Source: UBA791 sp963602355
GTDB taxonomy: Bacteria; Cyanobacteriota; Vampirovibrionia; Gastranaerophilales; Gastranaerophilaceae
Assembly (NCBI GenBank): GCA_963602355.1
Contig: CAVCIU010000059.1
Span: forward strand, 1 to 7,461
Reading direction: 5' to 3'
Length of the DNA: 7,461 nt
Under the pieces are notes generated by a model. It was not told the DNA's origin. It saw nothing but the letters and a program-made list of their open reading frames with translations, and ran no database searches. Below are positions 5,951-7,461 of the stretch, one piece after another. A program made the position numbers and the translations under genes. Within the stretch, counting starts at the first letter, position 1. Each line of letters begins with the position of its first letter.

Positions 5951-5978
5951 ATTTTATATGCTAATACTTTGATGTCAA
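5951..5978 (-). promoter_or_regulatory. Strong promoter of tuf
   Basis: On the minus strand a perfect -35 TTGACA (5978-5973) is separated by 16 bp from TAAAAT (5956-5951), five of six matches to TATAAT. The predicted start is near 5944, giving an AT-rich leader of about 63 bases ending in AAGGAG. High expression would suit EF-Tu. The leader shows no obvious stable hairpin. Confidence 0.8.
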
Positions 5979-6077
5979 CCTAATATTTATTTGTAAATTT
6001 TTGTTAACTTCAATAGCAAAAAATATTTTTACAAGCTTTATATAAGCAACTTATTACATTACAAAAAGGAGTATCTT

Positions 6078-6470
6078 ATGGCTATATCACCTATTAATGC
6101 TGCACAACCTAATATGAGCGTACTTAATGAACATATTTATGGCTATAAACACGGCATCAGACCTCTTGTTCTTCAAGTTGAAAGCATGAAAGATAAAGAT
6201 GTAATTGAAAAACGTCTTAAACGTGATAATTTAAACTACATGCTTAATCCTGCACCTGGCGGCAGAAATCTTAACGTGTTCTTTGGTGATAAACCATGTG
6301 TTGATGTTATTAAATCCTTCAACCAACCAGAACTTGGTAAATACACTCCAGAACAAGATTTTATCTTAGGTGTTCTTCTTGGTTACGACAAAACTAAACA
6401 ATGCGAACGTTATCTAAAACTTAAAGAAAAAGAAGCTCAAAAGAAACAAGGCTTGAATCTTGTTGCTTAG
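6078..6470 (+). CDS. DUF2023-family protein (130 aa)
   Basis: The sequence fits the DUF2023 family as I recall it: EHIYGYKHGIRPLVLQ (about 18-33) near the start, NVFFGDKPCVDVIKSF (about 66-81), and the hallmark TPEQDFILGVLLGYDKTKQC (90-109) ending in ERYLKL. A family member from Porphyromonas gingivalis has a solved structure, a small alpha/beta protein thought to dimerise; the function is not established. A short N-terminal extension (1-17) and a Lys-rich tail (about 114-126) flank the domain. No signal peptide or membrane segment is seen. AAGGAG (6066-6071) lies 6 bp before the ATG. The gene is divergent from tuf; its promoter lies in the 196-bp gap, but I see only weak candidates (such as TTGTTA at 6001 with TATTTT at 6024). 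It ends in a hairpin and is not in an operon. Confidence 0.85.
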   Translation: MAISPINAAQPNMSVLNEHIYGYKHGIRPLVLQVESMKDKDVIEKRLKRDNLNYMLNPAPGGRNLNVFFGDKPCVDVIKSFNQPELGKYTPEQDFILGVLLGYDKTKQCERYLKLKEKEAQKKQGLNLVA

Positions 6471-6485
6471 GTAAGTAATTTATAT

Positions 6486-6516
6486 GAAGAGGCGAAGCCT
6501 TCGGCTTCGCCTCTTC
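6486..6516 (+). terminator. Terminator-like hairpin after the DUF2023 gene, GAGGCGAAGCC family
   Basis: GAAGAGGCGAAGCC (6486-6499) is the exact reverse complement of 6503-6516, with loop TTC. GATTTTT follows, a modest T run, so it can end + strand transcription 16 bp after the stop codon. The core is shared with the inverted repeat at 3653-3688. Confidence 0.72.
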
Positions 6517-6536
6517 GATTTTTAGGACAATAATTT

Positions 6537-6570
6537 AAGGGCGAATTTTTCAAATGAAAAATTCGCCCTT
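6537..6570 (-). terminator. Perfect 16-bp palindrome downstream of nusA, GGGCGAATT family
   Basis: AAGGGCGAATTTTTCA (6537-6552) is the exact reverse complement of 6555-6570, with only AA between the arms. On the minus strand it begins 31 bp after the nusA stop and is followed by the weak run TTAAATTATT. It may terminate nusA or stabilise its 3' end. The stem core matches the nifJ terminator at 369-398. Confidence 0.68.
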
Positions 6571-6601
6571 CTTAGATATTTATTGTTTTTTCAGAAATTA
6601 A

Positions 6602-7461
6602 TTATTCTTCAGAATCATCTTCAGAATCTTCAGCAACTTCTTCAGCTACCATATCTTCTTCATCAACACCTTGTTGATTCATTTCTTCTGCAATTTCTTC
6701 ATTAATTTCATCTTCATCGTAGTTTGCTTCTTGTTCTGGAGCTTCATCTTGATATTCAAAATTTCTTTGAGCTTCAGCTTCAGCTTTTTCCATTTGAGAA
6801 ACTGATTTAATATCGATTTTCCAACCAGTTAATCTGTGAGCAAGTCTAACGTTTTGACCTTCACGACCGATAGCCAATGATAATTGGTCATCTGGAACAA
6901 CAACCATTGCTTCGTGAGCATCTTCATCATCTGCTAAGATATCAACTGAAACAACTCTTGCTGGTGATAAAGCATTAACGATGTATTCAACTGGATCTTC
7001 TGAATATCTAACGATATCGATTTTTTCGTTTTTCAATTCGCCAACGATTGTTTGAATTCTTGAACCTCTAGGTCCGATACAAGCGCCTACTGAATCAACT
7101 TCTGGGTCATTTGACCAAACAGCGATTTTTGTTCTGTAACCAGCTTCACGAGAAATTGATTTAATTTCTACGATATTATCTTCAATTTCTGGAACTTCAA
7201 GTTCAAATAATTCTCTAACGATTTCTGCGTGTGCGTGAGAAACGATTACTTGTGGTAATCTTGTTGTTTCTTTTACGTTTAGAACAAATACTCTAATTCT
7301 GTTACCAGGTTTGTAATATTCTCCAGGAATTTGCTCTTTTTGAGGCATGATAGCATCAGTTTTACCGATGTTAACGATAACGTTTCTGTTTTCAACTCTT
7401 TGAATAATACCTGTTGTCAAAGTTCCTTTCTTTTCTAAGAATTCGTTAAGAACCATGTTTC
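6602..7461 (-). CDS. nusA: Transcription termination/antitermination factor NusA (partial, N-terminus outside)
   Basis: The visible 285 codons lack the N-terminal RNA-polymerase-binding domain (about 125 residues in the family), which must lie right of the window; the Met at 7456 is internal. Counting from that Met, an S1 domain spans about 11-75, with GIIQRVENRNVIVNIGKTDA at its start. KH1 carries SVGACIGPRGSRIQ (122-135, loop GPRG) and KH2 carries AIGREGQNVRLAHRLTGWKI (195-214, loop GREG). NusA binds RNA polymerase and nascent RNA, tuning pausing, termination and antitermination. After KH2 there are no C-terminal acidic repeat (AR) domains; instead about 50 residues are extremely Glu/Asp-rich and probably disordered. 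The gene ends its transcript: a palindrome and a convergent gene follow, not ylxR-infB. Confidence 0.98.
   Translation of the reverse strand, partial: NMVLNEFLEKKGTLTTGIIQRVENRNVIVNIGKTDAIMPQKEQIPGEYYKPGNRIRVFVLNVKETTRLPQVIVSHAHAEIVRELFELEVPEIEDNIVEIKSISREAGYRTKIAVWSNDPEVDSVGACIGPRGSRIQTIVGELKNEKIDIVRYSEDPVEYIVNALSPARVVSVDILADDEDAHEAMVVVPDDQLSLAIGREGQNVRLAHRLTGWKIDIKSVSQMEKAEAEAQRNFEYQDEAPEQEANYDEDEINEEIAEEMNQQGVDEEDMVAEEVAEDSEDDSEE

Noticed and set aside
5882..6077. Possible riboswitch or leader RNA in the tuf/DUF2023 divergent gap
   Set aside because: The gap is very AT-rich, with promoter elements but no stable hairpin or recognisable conserved RNA motif.

Overview
The window looks like ordinary chromosomal sequence from an AT-rich anaerobic bacterium. 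The best guess is a gut member of the non-photosynthetic cyanobacterial sister lineage (Melainabacteria/Vampirovibrionia, order Gastranaerophilales). Three things support this. The EF-Tu N-terminal region reads like cyanobacterial EF-Tu, there is a pyruvate:ferredoxin oxidoreductase, and NusA lacks the proteobacterial C-terminal repeats. This lineage call is inference from remembered protein features; no search was run.

Layout, left to right. (1) The 3' end of nifJ (pyruvate:ferredoxin oxidoreductase, +) ends in a strong intrinsic terminator. (2) A 266-bp gap follows, holding that terminator, a composite dispersed repeat with ATTGC/GCAAT ends, five tandem 7-bp units and an extended -10 promoter that abuts the ligA start codon. 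(3) A plausible + strand operon comes next: ligA (NAD-dependent DNA ligase), a 90-residue membrane protein and a secreted SIMPL-domain protein. (4) A 176-bp convergent gap holds four consecutive inverted-repeat elements, the last being a bidirectional terminator. (5) On the minus strand lies a 226-residue acidic protein of unknown function, with five YEAP-type repeats, a helical domain and a coiled coil, behind its own promoter. (6) Also on the minus strand is tuf (EF-Tu), apparently transcribed alone from a near-consensus promoter. (7) Divergent from tuf is a DUF2023-family gene (+). (8) A 131-bp convergent gap has two perfect palindromes. (9) The 3' two-thirds of nusA (-) runs off the right edge.

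The named genes cover central metabolism (NifJ), replication and repair (LigA), translation (EF-Tu) and transcription (NusA), so this is core chromosome rather than a mobile or defence island. I see no tRNA, rRNA, CRISPR, transposase or phage gene.

The points most worth following up are a probably leaderless ligA mRNA, the families of GC-rich hairpin repeats built around GCGAAGC that sit between genes, the unrecognised acidic repeat protein, and nusA ending its transcription unit without infB behind it. I found no convincing evidence of a novel multi-gene system.
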